The notes below the pieces were generated by a model. It searched no databases. It had not been told where the DNA came from and saw nothing but the letters and a program-made list of their open reading frames with translations. A DNA stretch of 28,332 nt from an uncultured Candidatus Melainabacteria bacterium (GTDB taxonomy: Bacteria > Cyanobacteriota > Vampirovibrionia > Gastranaerophilales > Gastranaerophilaceae). The stretch lies in contig CAKVND010000030.1 in the NCBI GenBank assembly GCA_934777245.1, positions 1 through 28,332 of the forward strand. Direction: 5' to 3'. This document shows, piece after piece, positions 6,659 to 14,755 of this stretch. The position numbers and the translations under genes were made by a program. The stretch's first letter is position 1, and each line of letters opens with the position of its first letter.

Positions 6659-7363
6659 ATGACTATCCAAGACGAATTCATAGCAACAGTTTCACATGAA
6701 ATGCGAACGCCTCTTACAAGCATAAGAGGTTTTTCGCAAACCCTTTTGAACTCATGGGATAAAATTAAAGACGAAGATAAAAAGAAATTTGTCGGAATTA
6801 TTGAAGAACAGTCAAACCGACTTATTCACCTTGTTGAAAATATACTTTCAGTTTCAAAAATGAATGCAGGAAATCAAGTTCTTAAACAGGTCGACATAAA
6901 TTCATGTATAAAAAAAGTTCTATCGATGCTTACTGAGCAATACAAAAAGCGCAAATTCGAAACTCATTTTGATAAAGAAAATCCGATTGCTTATATTGAC
7001 GAGGATAAATTCCAACAAATTATGACAAACCTTATTGATAATGCGGCAAAATATTCTGAAAAAAATGTCATAATATCTACTGTGATTCAGAATGATAAAA
7101 TTCAGATTAAGGTTAATGATTTTGGGGTTGGAATTAAAAAAGAAGATTTTGACAAAGTTTTTCAAAAATTCTCCAGACTTGAAAACCACCTTACAAGCAA
7201 GACGCAGGGAAATGGTTTGGGGCTTTATATAACAAAACAACTTGTTGAAAAAATGAGCGGACAAATTAGCTTTACCAGCGAATTTGGAAAAGGTACAACT
7301 TTTGAAGTTGATTTTCCTATCTATAATCCTGAGGAGGCGCTTAAATGCTCTCAAATGTCTTGA
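6659..7363 (+). CDS. Histidine kinase core lacking a sensor domain
   Basis: From the ATG at 6659 the 234-residue product is only the transmitter part of a two-component sensor: HisKA dimerisation helix with H box SHEMRTPLTS (H13 the phosphorylated histidine), N box FQQIMTNLIDNAAKYS (N128), G1 box NDFGVGI (D154) and G2 box GNGLGL (184-189). It has no transmembrane segment and no PAS, GAF or HAMP domain. The same frame is open back to an ATG at 6587, but the extra 24 residues are encoded by the inverted repeat and look accidental. Neither start has a Shine-Dalgarno sequence. The kinase probably phosphorylates the regulator encoded by the overlapping gene (19-base overlap). It may be a soluble orphan transmitter, or an N-terminally truncated kinase whose sensor was lost where the repeat now sits. 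Confidence 0.85.
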   Translation: MTIQDEFIATVSHEMRTPLTSIRGFSQTLLNSWDKIKDEDKKKFVGIIEEQSNRLIHLVENILSVSKMNAGNQVLKQVDINSCIKKVLSMLTEQYKKRKFETHFDKENPIAYIDEDKFQQIMTNLIDNAAKYSEKNVIISTVIQNDKIQIKVNDFGVGIKKEDFDKVFQKFSRLENHLTSKTQGNGLGLYITKQLVEKMSGQISFTSEFGKGTTFEVDFPIYNPEEALKCSQMS

Positions 7364-8625
7364 TTATTGATAAAAGAAAAGAACTTTCAATAAAATATAA
7401 AAAAAGCATTGAAAACGCCGAAACAACTGCGGTTATTACGCGCAACTTGAAAGACGCCCTGCATTGCATACAATTTACAGAACCGGACATAATTATTGTG
7501 TCGGATAGTTTGAATGAAAAACTTTCTGACTTGTGCAACAAAATTAGGACTTTGACTTATAACACTCGCCCTGTAATCATTGCGCTTTCAAAATCAGCAG
7601 ACACAAACGATAGAATTGAAGTTTTAAAAAACGGTGCCGACGATTTTTTGAGCGAACCCGTTAATATTGACGAGTTTAAAATTCGTATCCGAGCGCATTT
7701 AAGACGTGATATAGAATCTAATTTAGATAATAAAACATTGCTTCCGAACAGACGTTTTGTTGAAAAAAATTTGAAACGACTTTTGAATAGTGATAATAAG
7801 CCTGCAGTTTTGCTTTTAGGCTTAGAAAATTTGAAAAATTATAAGAGCGTTTATACGGATGTTGCAGGTGATAAACTTATACAAACGCTTGTTGCAATTA
7901 TTAAATCAACACTCGATAACAATGATTTTTTGGGACAGTTTGATGATGAGAATTTTGTAATTATTACAAGCCCTTATACAGCAGAAAAAATGGCTATGTT
8001 TTTGACTTTTGCTTTTGATACTGTTGCGCCAAAATTTTATTCTGCACAAGACGCAAAACGCGGGTATATGTTGCTTAAAGGTGATAGAATGGCCGGCATG
8101 AGGGCAAATTTTGTGTCACTTTTGATTGGTGGAATTATAGATAATTACGAACGTATTGAGTCGGTTGAAGCGTTAGTGCAACGTTTATTTTCTATCAAGA
8201 AAATCGCAAAAATCCCAAATGGCTCAAATTATGCGATAGATAGGATTAAATTGGCAGGAGAAAATTCAATTGTAGCGCCAAAAATTAATAATTTTGTGTT
8301 TATAAAAGAGCCGGATTCTGCACTGTCTTTGCTTTTAAGAACAACATTAGAGCTCCAAGGGTACGATGTAACAGAAGAATTAGACTTGAATTCTACTGAA
8401 CAGCCGGCAGTTTTGATTATTGATAGCGAAGACGATTTGTCTGGGTTGAATTTCTGTAGAGAGATTAAAAACAACCAAAATTTTGTAAATACTAAGATTA
8501 TTGTAACGACGACTGTGCACGAAAAAGCTACAATTTTGGACGCAGGAGCGGATTTGTATTTGCCAAAACCTTATGAAATTTCAGATTTGATAAGGTGGAT
8601 AGAGTTTTTTAGAGATGAGGGGTGA
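7345..8625 (+). CDS. Response regulator with degenerate REC, degenerate GGDEF and C-terminal REC
   Basis: The 426-residue product has three domains. Residues 4-120 form a receiver fold in which the phosphoacceptor position reads IIIVSDS and the usual KP lysine is replaced (SEPVN), so it is probably not phosphorylated normally. Residues 128-230 resemble a diguanylate cyclase domain (LLPNRRFVEKNL start), but the GGDEF signature is replaced by DDEN (200-203), predicting no cyclase activity. Residues 316-420 form a second receiver with an intact acceptor D360 (VLIIDSED) and K408 (LPKPY). There is no DNA-binding output domain. It is translationally coupled to the kinase gene. The likely role is a signalling hub or phosphate relay acting through protein contacts, or a c-di-GMP-linked pseudo-enzyme. 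The stop codon is inside a terminator-like hairpin. Confidence 0.85.
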   Translation: MLSNVLIIDKRKELSIKYKKSIENAETTAVITRNLKDALHCIQFTEPDIIIVSDSLNEKLSDLCNKIRTLTYNTRPVIIALSKSADTNDRIEVLKNGADDFLSEPVNIDEFKIRIRAHLRRDIESNLDNKTLLPNRRFVEKNLKRLLNSDNKPAVLLLGLENLKNYKSVYTDVAGDKLIQTLVAIIKSTLDNNDFLGQFDDENFVIITSPYTAEKMAMFLTFAFDTVAPKFYSAQDAKRGYMLLKGDRMAGMRANFVSLLIGGIIDNYERIESVEALVQRLFSIKKIAKIPNGSNYAIDRIKLAGENSIVAPKINNFVFIKEPDSALSLLLRTTLELQGYDVTEELDLNSTEQPAVLIIDSEDDLSGLNFCREIKNNQNFVNTKIIVTTTVHEKATILDAGADLYLPKPYEISDLIRWIEFFRDEG

Positions 8626-8675
8626 ATAAAATTCACCCCTGCCTATTCAATAATTAAAAGTTGGGGCCCCCAACT
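8618..8675. terminator. Two hairpins between convergent genes
   Basis: A perfect 10-bp stem with a 3-base loop (8618-8627 with 8631-8640) contains the stop codon of the response regulator gene. A second palindrome, AGTTGGGG-C-CCCCAACT (8659-8675), touches the stop codon of the converging glycosyltransferase gene. The sequence TAGTTGTTTATTTTTG after it gives a T-rich tail for the plus strand. The pair probably ends transcription in both directions. Confidence 0.65.
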
Positions 8676-9887
8676 CTAGTTGTTTATTTTTGTTTCAATA
8701 TATGCACAAATATTTTCAGTTGTTTGTTTGATTATATAATCCATTCTTGCGTTAAAATCCTCATGTTCTGTATGAATAAATCCCAAATATCTTCGATATA
8801 TCTTAAAATTTGCGTATTTCTTTTTGTAAAGACTTAACCCCAAAAATTTTATTCTTGTAATATTATGGTGCTTGCTTTTTGTATATAAAAATCTTAAAAA
8901 GTTATACAAAGAAAATGAATACCTTTTAAATCTTTTAAATTCTGACCAACAATCAGCATTTTTAATATTTGCTTTTGTATAGAATTTAGGATTAACTCCA
9001 ACAAAATATTCTTGCATTTTTTTATATAAATAGCTTCTATTCTTTTTATTTACCATGTCATAATAACTAAATATATGACGTAGTGATATGTTGACTAATT
9101 CTTTTGCATATAATTCTGCATTTTTAGTTTCTTCCAATATTTCATCAATTTTTTGACTAAAAATAATAGGTGCATCTAGATATTTACAATCTTCTTTGGC
9201 ATAGCCTTTCACTACACTAGAAGAAATATTTACTCTATAGTGATATAAACATTCTTTCTCACACATTATTTTCTTTGCATTTATAAAATTTTTAATTGAA
9301 TACACACAATCAGGCAATACATACCCTAAATCTTCTGTAAAGAAATTATTATTTTCAAAAACCAGCTCTCTTTTTACAAATTTATTCCAATCTTGAAGAG
9401 GTGACCTAAAAATAAAATCAATACATTCTTCTGATGAATATGTTGTTTGTAACATTTCAATAGGAAAATTCGCTAATGAATAGTGAGGATTATTTTCAAA
9501 AGACCTTGTTTTTTGATTATACATATTAGAAGCAAATACTATCAAATCTGCATTATTTTTTGTAGCTTTTTTGTACAATAATTCACATGTGTTTTTTTCT
9601 ATAAAATCATCACTATCAACAATTTGAATATATTCGCCAGTTGCAATTTTCAACGCTTGATTACAGGCATAGGAAAAACCCATATTTTTTTCTAAAAAAA
9701 TCAATTTTACATTAGAATTATTTTGTTCATATTCTTTAGCTATTTCAGAATTACTTCCAGTAGCGCCATTATCAATTATTATAATTTCAATATTATCCAA
9801 AGTTTGATTCAATAAACTATCAATACATTCTTTAAAATAATCTTCCTTCGGATTATACACAGGAACAATTAAAGATACTTTTGCCAT
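8676..9887 (-). CDS. Family 2 glycosyltransferase (last gene of glycan operon)
   Basis: A GT-A inverting glycosyltransferase of 403 residues. The nucleotide-sugar binding fold begins at VSLIVPVYNPKEDYF, with D39 in IIIIDNGATG and the metal-binding DSDD at 91-94. The C-terminal 200 residues are K/Y/F-rich and basic, with no clear transmembrane helix, and may bind the membrane surface. It should add a sugar to a lipid-linked or surface glycan; donor and acceptor cannot be read from sequence. It is a tandem relative of the gene immediately upstream: the first 100 residues align without gaps and DSDD is at the same position. Its ATG directly follows the TAA of that gene (TAAATG), so translation is coupled. 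Confidence 0.9.
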   Translation of the reverse strand: MAKVSLIVPVYNPKEDYFKECIDSLLNQTLDNIEIIIIDNGATGSNSEIAKEYEQNNSNVKLIFLEKNMGFSYACNQALKIATGEYIQIVDSDDFIEKNTCELLYKKATKNNADLIVFASNMYNQKTRSFENNPHYSLANFPIEMLQTTYSSEECIDFIFRSPLQDWNKFVKRELVFENNNFFTEDLGYVLPDCVYSIKNFINAKKIMCEKECLYHYRVNISSSVVKGYAKEDCKYLDAPIIFSQKIDEILEETKNAELYAKELVNISLRHIFSYYDMVNKKNRSYLYKKMQEYFVGVNPKFYTKANIKNADCWSEFKRFKRYSFSLYNFLRFLYTKSKHHNITRIKFLGLSLYKKKYANFKIYRRYLGFIHTEHEDFNARMDYIIKQTTENICAYIETKINN

Positions 9888-11030
9888 TTATTTTACCCTT
9901 TTCTTCCATCTTATTAAATTTAATATATTTTTTATTTTATAATTATTTTCTTGATAAACTTTATAAAACGAACAATTTAAAATAATATTTTTGTGTCCAT
10001 TCATATAATTTTCTTTTCTGAATATAAAATTTTTAAGTAAAAAGATAAAATAGTTATTATTCTGGATTCTTTTAATTTTCATTCTTAAAATCTTATTTAA
10101 TTTTTCTAATTGATTATCAGAATATATATTTTTATCAAGACAATTAAAATATTCTTTCATTTTAGCAAAATAAATTGGCTTATTTTTTGAATGTATTAAA
10201 TTGTAAAACAATAAAAGTTGTTCAATATTTATTGTTACAAAAGGAAAAGCGGATTCTTCATTTAATTTTTTATCAACAATCAATTTTGAAATTTTATCAA
10301 ACAACATAAAGTTAAACATAAAATTTTTACAATTTTTTTGTTTTAAAGATTCTACAACTCCTCCACCAAGATTTGTTCTATAATTATATAATTTGTCTCT
10401 TACAATTCCGATTTTTTCTGCATTCAAATAATTATTAAATGTAAAAAATGCATCAGCTCCGGCAGAACCAAGTTCTTCATCAACAAAATTATTATTATCT
10501 ACAATAAAACTTTTTCTATAAAACTTATTCCAAGCTTGTGTTGGAAAATGCAAGATATAATCTTTTACATCTTCAAATTTGAAATAAGAGTTATCATATT
10601 TCAATGGAATTTGAAAAAATGTATAAAACGGATCATCTATAAAATCTTGTTTTTCTTCATCAAACACATTAGAGCAATATATAGTCATATCTAAATCAGA
10701 ATTATTCAATTTATCATGTAGAATTTGAATCGCATTTTTTTCAATCCAATCATCGCTATCAATTATTGCTAAAAATTCACCTTTTGCTTGCCTTATACCT
10801 TCATTAACCGCACCGGCAAATCCTTTATTTTTTTCAAATTCTATTAAATTAATTCTAGAATCTTTTTTTGCATATTTTTTTAAAACATCCGAACAGTTTC
10901 CTGTTGATTCATTATCTACAAGAATAATATCTAAATCTTTAAATGTTTGATTAATGATACTTTCAATGCATTTCTCTAAATATTTTTCAGGCGGATTATA
11001 TACTGGAACTATTATTGAAACTTTAGGCAT
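9888..11030 (-). CDS. Family 2 glycosyltransferase
   Basis: This 380-residue GT-A glycosyltransferase opens with VSIIVPVYNPPEKYL, has D39 in IILVDNESTG and DSDD at 91-94. It is closely related to the next gene and the two probably arose by duplication and diverged in the C-terminal acceptor part. The C-terminal region is rich in N, I, K and F (AT-rich codons) and less conserved. The start overlaps the stop of the upstream SDR gene by eight bases. It likely acts at the cytoplasmic face of the membrane in assembly of the same polysaccharide as the rest of the operon. Confidence 0.9.
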   Translation of the reverse strand: MPKVSIIVPVYNPPEKYLEKCIESIINQTFKDLDIILVDNESTGNCSDVLKKYAKKDSRINLIEFEKNKGFAGAVNEGIRQAKGEFLAIIDSDDWIEKNAIQILHDKLNNSDLDMTIYCSNVFDEEKQDFIDDPFYTFFQIPLKYDNSYFKFEDVKDYILHFPTQAWNKFYRKSFIVDNNNFVDEELGSAGADAFFTFNNYLNAEKIGIVRDKLYNYRTNLGGGVVESLKQKNCKNFMFNFMLFDKISKLIVDKKLNEESAFPFVTINIEQLLLFYNLIHSKNKPIYFAKMKEYFNCLDKNIYSDNQLEKLNKILRMKIKRIQNNNYFIFLLKNFIFRKENYMNGHKNIILNCSFYKVYQENNYKIKNILNLIRWKKRVK

Positions 11031-11898
11031 TCACAACCTCCTTCAATCCTTCTTCAATTGTATACTTTGGAACAAATCCAACTTCGTTATTTAATCTCGT
11101 GCTGTCTCCAACAACTCTCACCTGTTGCGGACTTGCTTGTTCATTAAAAATTACGAGATGTTCTTTATTCATAATTTTTGCAATTTTCATTACATAATCA
11201 TGAATAGTTGTATCTTTTCCGGTGCAAATATTTACAACTCCTTCAACATCGCTATCCAAAAACTTTACAAAAGCTGCTGCAATATCTTTTGTATAAATAT
11301 AATCTCTTACCAAGCTTCCGCTTCTTATGGTTACAGGCTCTTCTGCTCTCAAATGATTAATCACATCAGAAGTTAGCCTTCTTGGGTCAGTTTCTTTTCC
11401 GAAAGCAGAAAAAATTCTTCCCCAACCGAATGAAACACCATTATTTTTACAATAAGATTCTGAAATTTGATGCACAAAATCTTTACATTGACTATAAATA
11501 TTGATTGGTTCTGCAGGCATTGTTTCTTTTAATGTTTCGTTATGATAACCGTATTCGGCATAAGTTCCCGCCATTACAACACGTTTTCCACCATATTTAA
11601 CAAATGATTTCAACAAATCAATTGATGAAGTAAGAAAATCAAAATTGCTGTTATCATTAAACAAACCTGTACTTAACCACGCATAATGCAGTAAATATTC
11701 CGGTTTTATTTCCGATAAAACTTTATCTATCGAATTTTTATCAAACAAATTTGCTTTAACAAATTTGACATCTTCATTATCAATTTCATCACCTATTGTT
11801 AGAGCATAAATTTCAAATCCGGCTTGTTTAAGAAAAGGTATCGTTTCTTTTCCAATCAAACCTGTACCTCCGGTTATAAATACTTTTTTATTTCGCAT
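11023..11898 (-). CDS. NAD-dependent epimerase/dehydratase (extended SDR)
   Basis: A nucleotide-sugar-modifying extended SDR of 291 residues. The Rossmann signature GGTGLIG is at 10-16, and the catalytic YxxxK is Y135/K139 (YSQCK). The open frame extends upstream to 11991, but that part only shadows the end of the FAD oxidoreductase gene. The ATG at 11898 has AAAGGA eight bases upstream and overlaps the previous stop by 11 bases, so it is the start. It is a distant paralogue of the SDR at 14755-15663: same length, same Y-x-Q-x-K site, and similar DYL/DYI and NIC.GK motifs. Plausible roles are 4-keto reduction or epimerisation of CDP-4-keto-6-deoxyglucose, as in CDP-abequose or paratose synthases, but the substrate is not provable. 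Confidence 0.85.
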   Translation of the reverse strand: MRNKKVFITGGTGLIGKETIPFLKQAGFEIYALTIGDEIDNEDVKFVKANLFDKNSIDKVLSEIKPEYLLHYAWLSTGLFNDNSNFDFLTSSIDLLKSFVKYGGKRVVMAGTYAEYGYHNETLKETMPAEPINIYSQCKDFVHQISESYCKNNGVSFGWGRIFSAFGKETDPRRLTSDVINHLRAEEPVTIRSGSLVRDYIYTKDIAAAFVKFLDSDVEGVVNICTGKDTTIHDYVMKIAKIMNKEHLVIFNEQASPQQVRVVGDSTRLNNEVGFVPKYTIEEGLKEVVNA

Positions 11899-13174
11899 TA
11901 CAACAATCCTTTCTCTGAACTCCCATTCCGTCTGCGTAAGCCTGATGTGTCCACATGTATTCCCATTTACCAAAACGCCCAATAGACTCAATATTTTGTT
12001 CTTTCAAATAATCCAATACTATTTGACGATTTTTATATATATCTTTGTCAAAAATCACATTGGCATATTTTTCAAACCTTATGTCTTTAACTACAATATC
12101 TTCCGGTTTGCAAACACCCATTTCGATAAGTTTTGAAACTGTATTTTCTAAAACAATTTCTTTTTCCGGTATTTTTGCATTATTAGAGAAAAATATTTCT
12201 GCCTGTAATGAACTACAACCAACCGGAACATTATCAGGCGATTTTAAATTCGGCGAATAAACTCTTGAAGATAATATATCTTCGTCATAAATGTAAAACC
12301 ACAAATATTTCGCAATATCAGGCTTATTGAACCCTAAAGAAACCATATAGCCGGAAGTAAACATTAAATTTTGTGCCGCAGTTTTTACATTTGCAGGAAC
12401 ATTATCCAACATATTTATTATTTCAGGCATTGGTAAAGTAGAAACCAGCCTTGTATATTCTGCTTTTGTCCCATCTTTAAAAGTTACAATTTTATTTTTT
12501 GTATCTATTGCTACAACTTCTTTATTAAATTTAATCTCTAAACCCTCTCTTGTAGAGTTCAATATACTTCTGAAACCTCCTTTTTTAGGATATTTCATAA
12601 TTTTTGCATAATAAAAACATTCATCTTGAGTTTCAAATGCACCCTTTAAAACTTGTTCCAAATCAGGAGTATACATACGTTTACCAACCCATTTTGTTTC
12701 TAGTTCTTCCGGTTCTACACCCCAATATTTGCGAGTATATTTATAAGGAAAATTATGTGCAAAATAATCTCCATATTGAACTTGCAACCATTCTCCATAA
12801 TCTTTTAAATTATCTATCTCAACATGTTTACGATTAACAAAATCACAAATTATTTTAGTTTTCTCTTCTGTCGATAAAGGCGCCAAATTATTTTGTGCAG
12901 GATGTCTTAACCACAACCCTTTATAATAGTTTGAAGGGTATGGCACATGTTCAAACAATTCCCCTGACTCTTTAAATTTATTCACAATATATTCATCTTG
13001 TGCAAAACTAAAATGCACAAATTTGTCAAAGCGAAAACCATCAATTGTAAAATTTCCGCACAATCCGCCCCAGTCGTTATTTTTTTCATAAATAACAACT
13101 TTTTCACCGGATTTTTCCAAATGATAACCCGCTGAAATGCCTGCAATTCCACTTCCTAATATTACTGTTCCCAT
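11888..13174 (-). CDS. FAD-dependent oxidoreductase, amine oxidase/protoporphyrinogen oxidase-like
   Basis: The 428-residue flavoprotein starts with the dinucleotide-binding motif VILGSGIAGISAGYHL (GxGxxG at 7-12), followed by an acidic residue at the end of strand 2 (YEKNN) and the GGLCGNF stretch typical of the NAD(P)/FAD-binding amine-oxidase and UDP-galactopyranose mutase-like clan. Homologues of this type are often found in polysaccharide operons, where they may oxidise or isomerise a nucleotide sugar; a heme-pathway role is unlikely in this context. It has its own strong site (AAAAAGGA five bases before ATG), which fits with it being the first gene after the repeat island that separates it from rfbG. 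It overlaps the downstream SDR by 11 bases. The exact reaction is unknown. Confidence 0.8.
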   Translation of the reverse strand: MGTVILGSGIAGISAGYHLEKSGEKVVIYEKNNDWGGLCGNFTIDGFRFDKFVHFSFAQDEYIVNKFKESGELFEHVPYPSNYYKGLWLRHPAQNNLAPLSTEEKTKIICDFVNRKHVEIDNLKDYGEWLQVQYGDYFAHNFPYKYTRKYWGVEPEELETKWVGKRMYTPDLEQVLKGAFETQDECFYYAKIMKYPKKGGFRSILNSTREGLEIKFNKEVVAIDTKNKIVTFKDGTKAEYTRLVSTLPMPEIINMLDNVPANVKTAAQNLMFTSGYMVSLGFNKPDIAKYLWFYIYDEDILSSRVYSPNLKSPDNVPVGCSSLQAEIFFSNNAKIPEKEIVLENTVSKLIEMGVCKPEDIVVKDIRFEKYANVIFDKDIYKNRQIVLDYLKEQNIESIGRFGKWEYMWTHQAYADGMGVQRKDCCNAK

Positions 13175-13203
13175 TTTGTTCCTTTTTGTTTTGTGTATTG
13201 TCC

Positions 13204-13303
13204 TCTCCCCTGCGGGGAGATAGAATTCTTAATGAAAGGGTCTCAAGATTTGTTATTTGATTGTGCCCTTGAATTTAGAAATTCTTGAGAGGGTGTTATT
13301 TTT
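13204..13303. repeat. 100-base palindromic element, copy 2 (inverted)
   Basis: This is the reverse complement counterpart of 3568-3670. A small hairpin TCTCCCC-TGC-GGGGAGA (13204-13220) is followed by arms 13222-13240 and 13266-13285, ending in TTGAGAGGGTGTTATT. The arms and outer ends match copy 1, while the loop is only partly similar. Confidence 0.75.
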
Positions 13304-13424
13304 TAAGTTAATAAAACCCTCTCCCTAACCCTGTCTTGGATTATTCGGGCGAGCATAACATTCCAATAATTACAAATCCTAACGGATTTTACTATTATTT
13401 ACATGTTATTTGCTCTTACGGGCT

Positions 13425-13640
13425 TACGCCCTACCGAAAATCCGCTCCCCCGAGGGAGGGGATGATGTGCTTCCCGAGGGAGGGAATGCGCCATTGTCGT
13501 TCATGCTTCTTGTAATTGTACAATTGCAAAGAGCAATGATTATCAGAGAGACGAAGCAATCCATAAAGATAAGCCCCCACCCGCATCTGTAGCTTTCGGC
13601 ACAGCCTCAAGCACATCTGCGGCCTCCCCCTATAAAGGGA
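13425..13640. repeat. G/C-rich repeat mosaic (families A and B fragments)
   Basis: Contains CTCCCCCGAGGGAGGGGA, CCCGAGGGAGGGAATGCGC followed by CGTTCA, then GAGACGAAGCAATCCATA joined to AAGCCCCCACCC, and near the end CCTCCCCCTATAAAGGGAGG. The junction GCAATCCAT...AAGCCCCCACCC is shared with the insertion inside the helicase gene (23171-23203). Confidence 0.7.
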
Positions 13641-13660
13641 GGCAATTCTCTCTAGACAAC

Positions 13661-14755
13661 CTACTCTTCCCACATATATCCTTTTGCCATGTGGTTTTTG
13701 ATTTGTTGCTTAGAAAATTCAAACATATCATTGCTATTAAGCGCTTCTTTATACCAATCAACAGTATATTCAATTGCTTCATAGAAATTTAACATAGCTT
13801 TCCATTGCAACATTCTATATGCTTTTGTAACATCCAAACTCAACAAAGTGTTTTCATGCACCATATTCGGAGTTGATTTATCAACAACTCTGCCTTTGCC
13901 ATAGTATTTTGTTAAATACTCGCAAACTTCCCAAACTGTTTTATTACATTCTATTGGTGGGCCAAAGTTAAATCCTTGTGCGTATTCAACAGGGTTTTCC
14001 ATTAATTTTTGACCAACTCTTAAATATCCGCTAAGTGGTTCTAAAACGTGTTCCCAAGGACGAGTTGCTTTTGGACTTCTGATTTCAATATCTTTATTTT
14101 CTTCAATAAATCTGATACAATCCGGAACCAATCTGTTATCAGACCAATCGCCACCACCTATAACGTTTCCGGCTCTAACGGAAGCGATAGCTTTGCCGTG
14201 TTTTGCGTAATCTTTTGGATTGAAATATGAATTTCTATATGAAGAAATCATTAATTCGGCACAACCTTTAGATGAAGAGTATGGGTCGTATCCACCCATT
14301 CTATCAGTTTCTTTGTAACCCCAAATTTGTTCAACGTTTTCATAACATTTATCAGATGTAATCATAACAACTGTTTTAATGCAGTCAAACTTTCTAACCG
14401 CTTCTAAAACATTAAGTGAACCTATTACGTTTGTTTCATAAGTATATTTAGGATTGTCATAAGCAGTTCTTACAAGAGCTTGTGCTGCAAGGTGAAAAAC
14501 AATTTCAGGTTGGTATTTTGCTATTGTTTCTTCTAATTTTTCACCATCTCTCATATCGCCGCGAACATCAGCAAAAATATGTTCTTTAAGATGAGAAGCG
14601 CAATAGTTGCTTCTTATTGAATATGGATCAAGCGCATAACCTACAACATTTGCGCCAAGCATAGTTAACCAAATTGATAACCAGCTTCCTTTAAAACCAG
14701 TATGTCCTGTAACAAGAACAGTTTTCCCCTTATAAACATTGTTAAAATTCGACAT
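13661..14755 (-). CDS. rfbG: CDP-glucose 4,6-dehydratase
   Basis: Converts CDP-glucose to CDP-4-keto-6-deoxyglucose with bound NAD+, the second step of the CDP-3,6-dideoxyhexose pathway. This extended SDR (364 residues) has VTGHTGFKGSWLS (GxxGxxG at 17-23), TSDKCYEN at 133-140, where the usual DE of dTDP-glucose dehydratases is DK as in the CDP-glucose family, and the catalytic Y159/K163 (YSSSK). Length and motifs fit RfbG/DdhB well. Its ATG overlaps the stop of the upstream SDR by one base (TAATG). It ends at the repeat island; the enzyme that would normally follow, RfbH, is not present in the window. Confidence 0.93.
   Translation of the reverse strand: MSNFNNVYKGKTVLVTGHTGFKGSWLSIWLTMLGANVVGYALDPYSIRSNYCASHLKEHIFADVRGDMRDGEKLEETIAKYQPEIVFHLAAQALVRTAYDNPKYTYETNVIGSLNVLEAVRKFDCIKTVVMITSDKCYENVEQIWGYKETDRMGGYDPYSSSKGCAELMISSYRNSYFNPKDYAKHGKAIASVRAGNVIGGGDWSDNRLVPDCIRFIEENKDIEIRSPKATRPWEHVLEPLSGYLRVGQKLMENPVEYAQGFNFGPPIECNKTVWEVCEYLTKYYGKGRVVDKSTPNMVHENTLLSLDVTKAYRMLQWKAMLNFYEAIEYTVDWYKEALNSNDMFEFSKQQIKNHMAKGYMWEE

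Larger units (their letters stand above)
13175..13660. other. Repeat island interrupting the glycan operon
   Basis: A 486-base gap between rfbG and the FAD oxidoreductase gene, in an operon whose other junctions overlap or abut. From left to right it holds the inverted copy of the 100-base palindromic element, a CCCTCTCCCTAACCC edge of family B, about 100 bases without recognisable features, G/C-rich GAGGGAGGG units, and a family A fragment joined to AAGCCCCCACCC. Open frames across it (for example 13431-13673 on the minus strand) are repeat-derived and are not called as genes. Confidence 0.75.

Noticed and set aside
11899..11991. 31-residue N-terminal extension of the second SDR
   Set aside because: It overlaps the conserved end of the FAD oxidoreductase gene, and the Rossmann strand starts right after the ATG at 11898, which has AAAGGA upstream.
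13431..13673. Minus-strand open frame of 80 codons in the repeat island
   Set aside because: It consists of G/C-rich repeat modules shared with other islands, overlaps the rfbG stop and has no ribosome site or recognisable domain.
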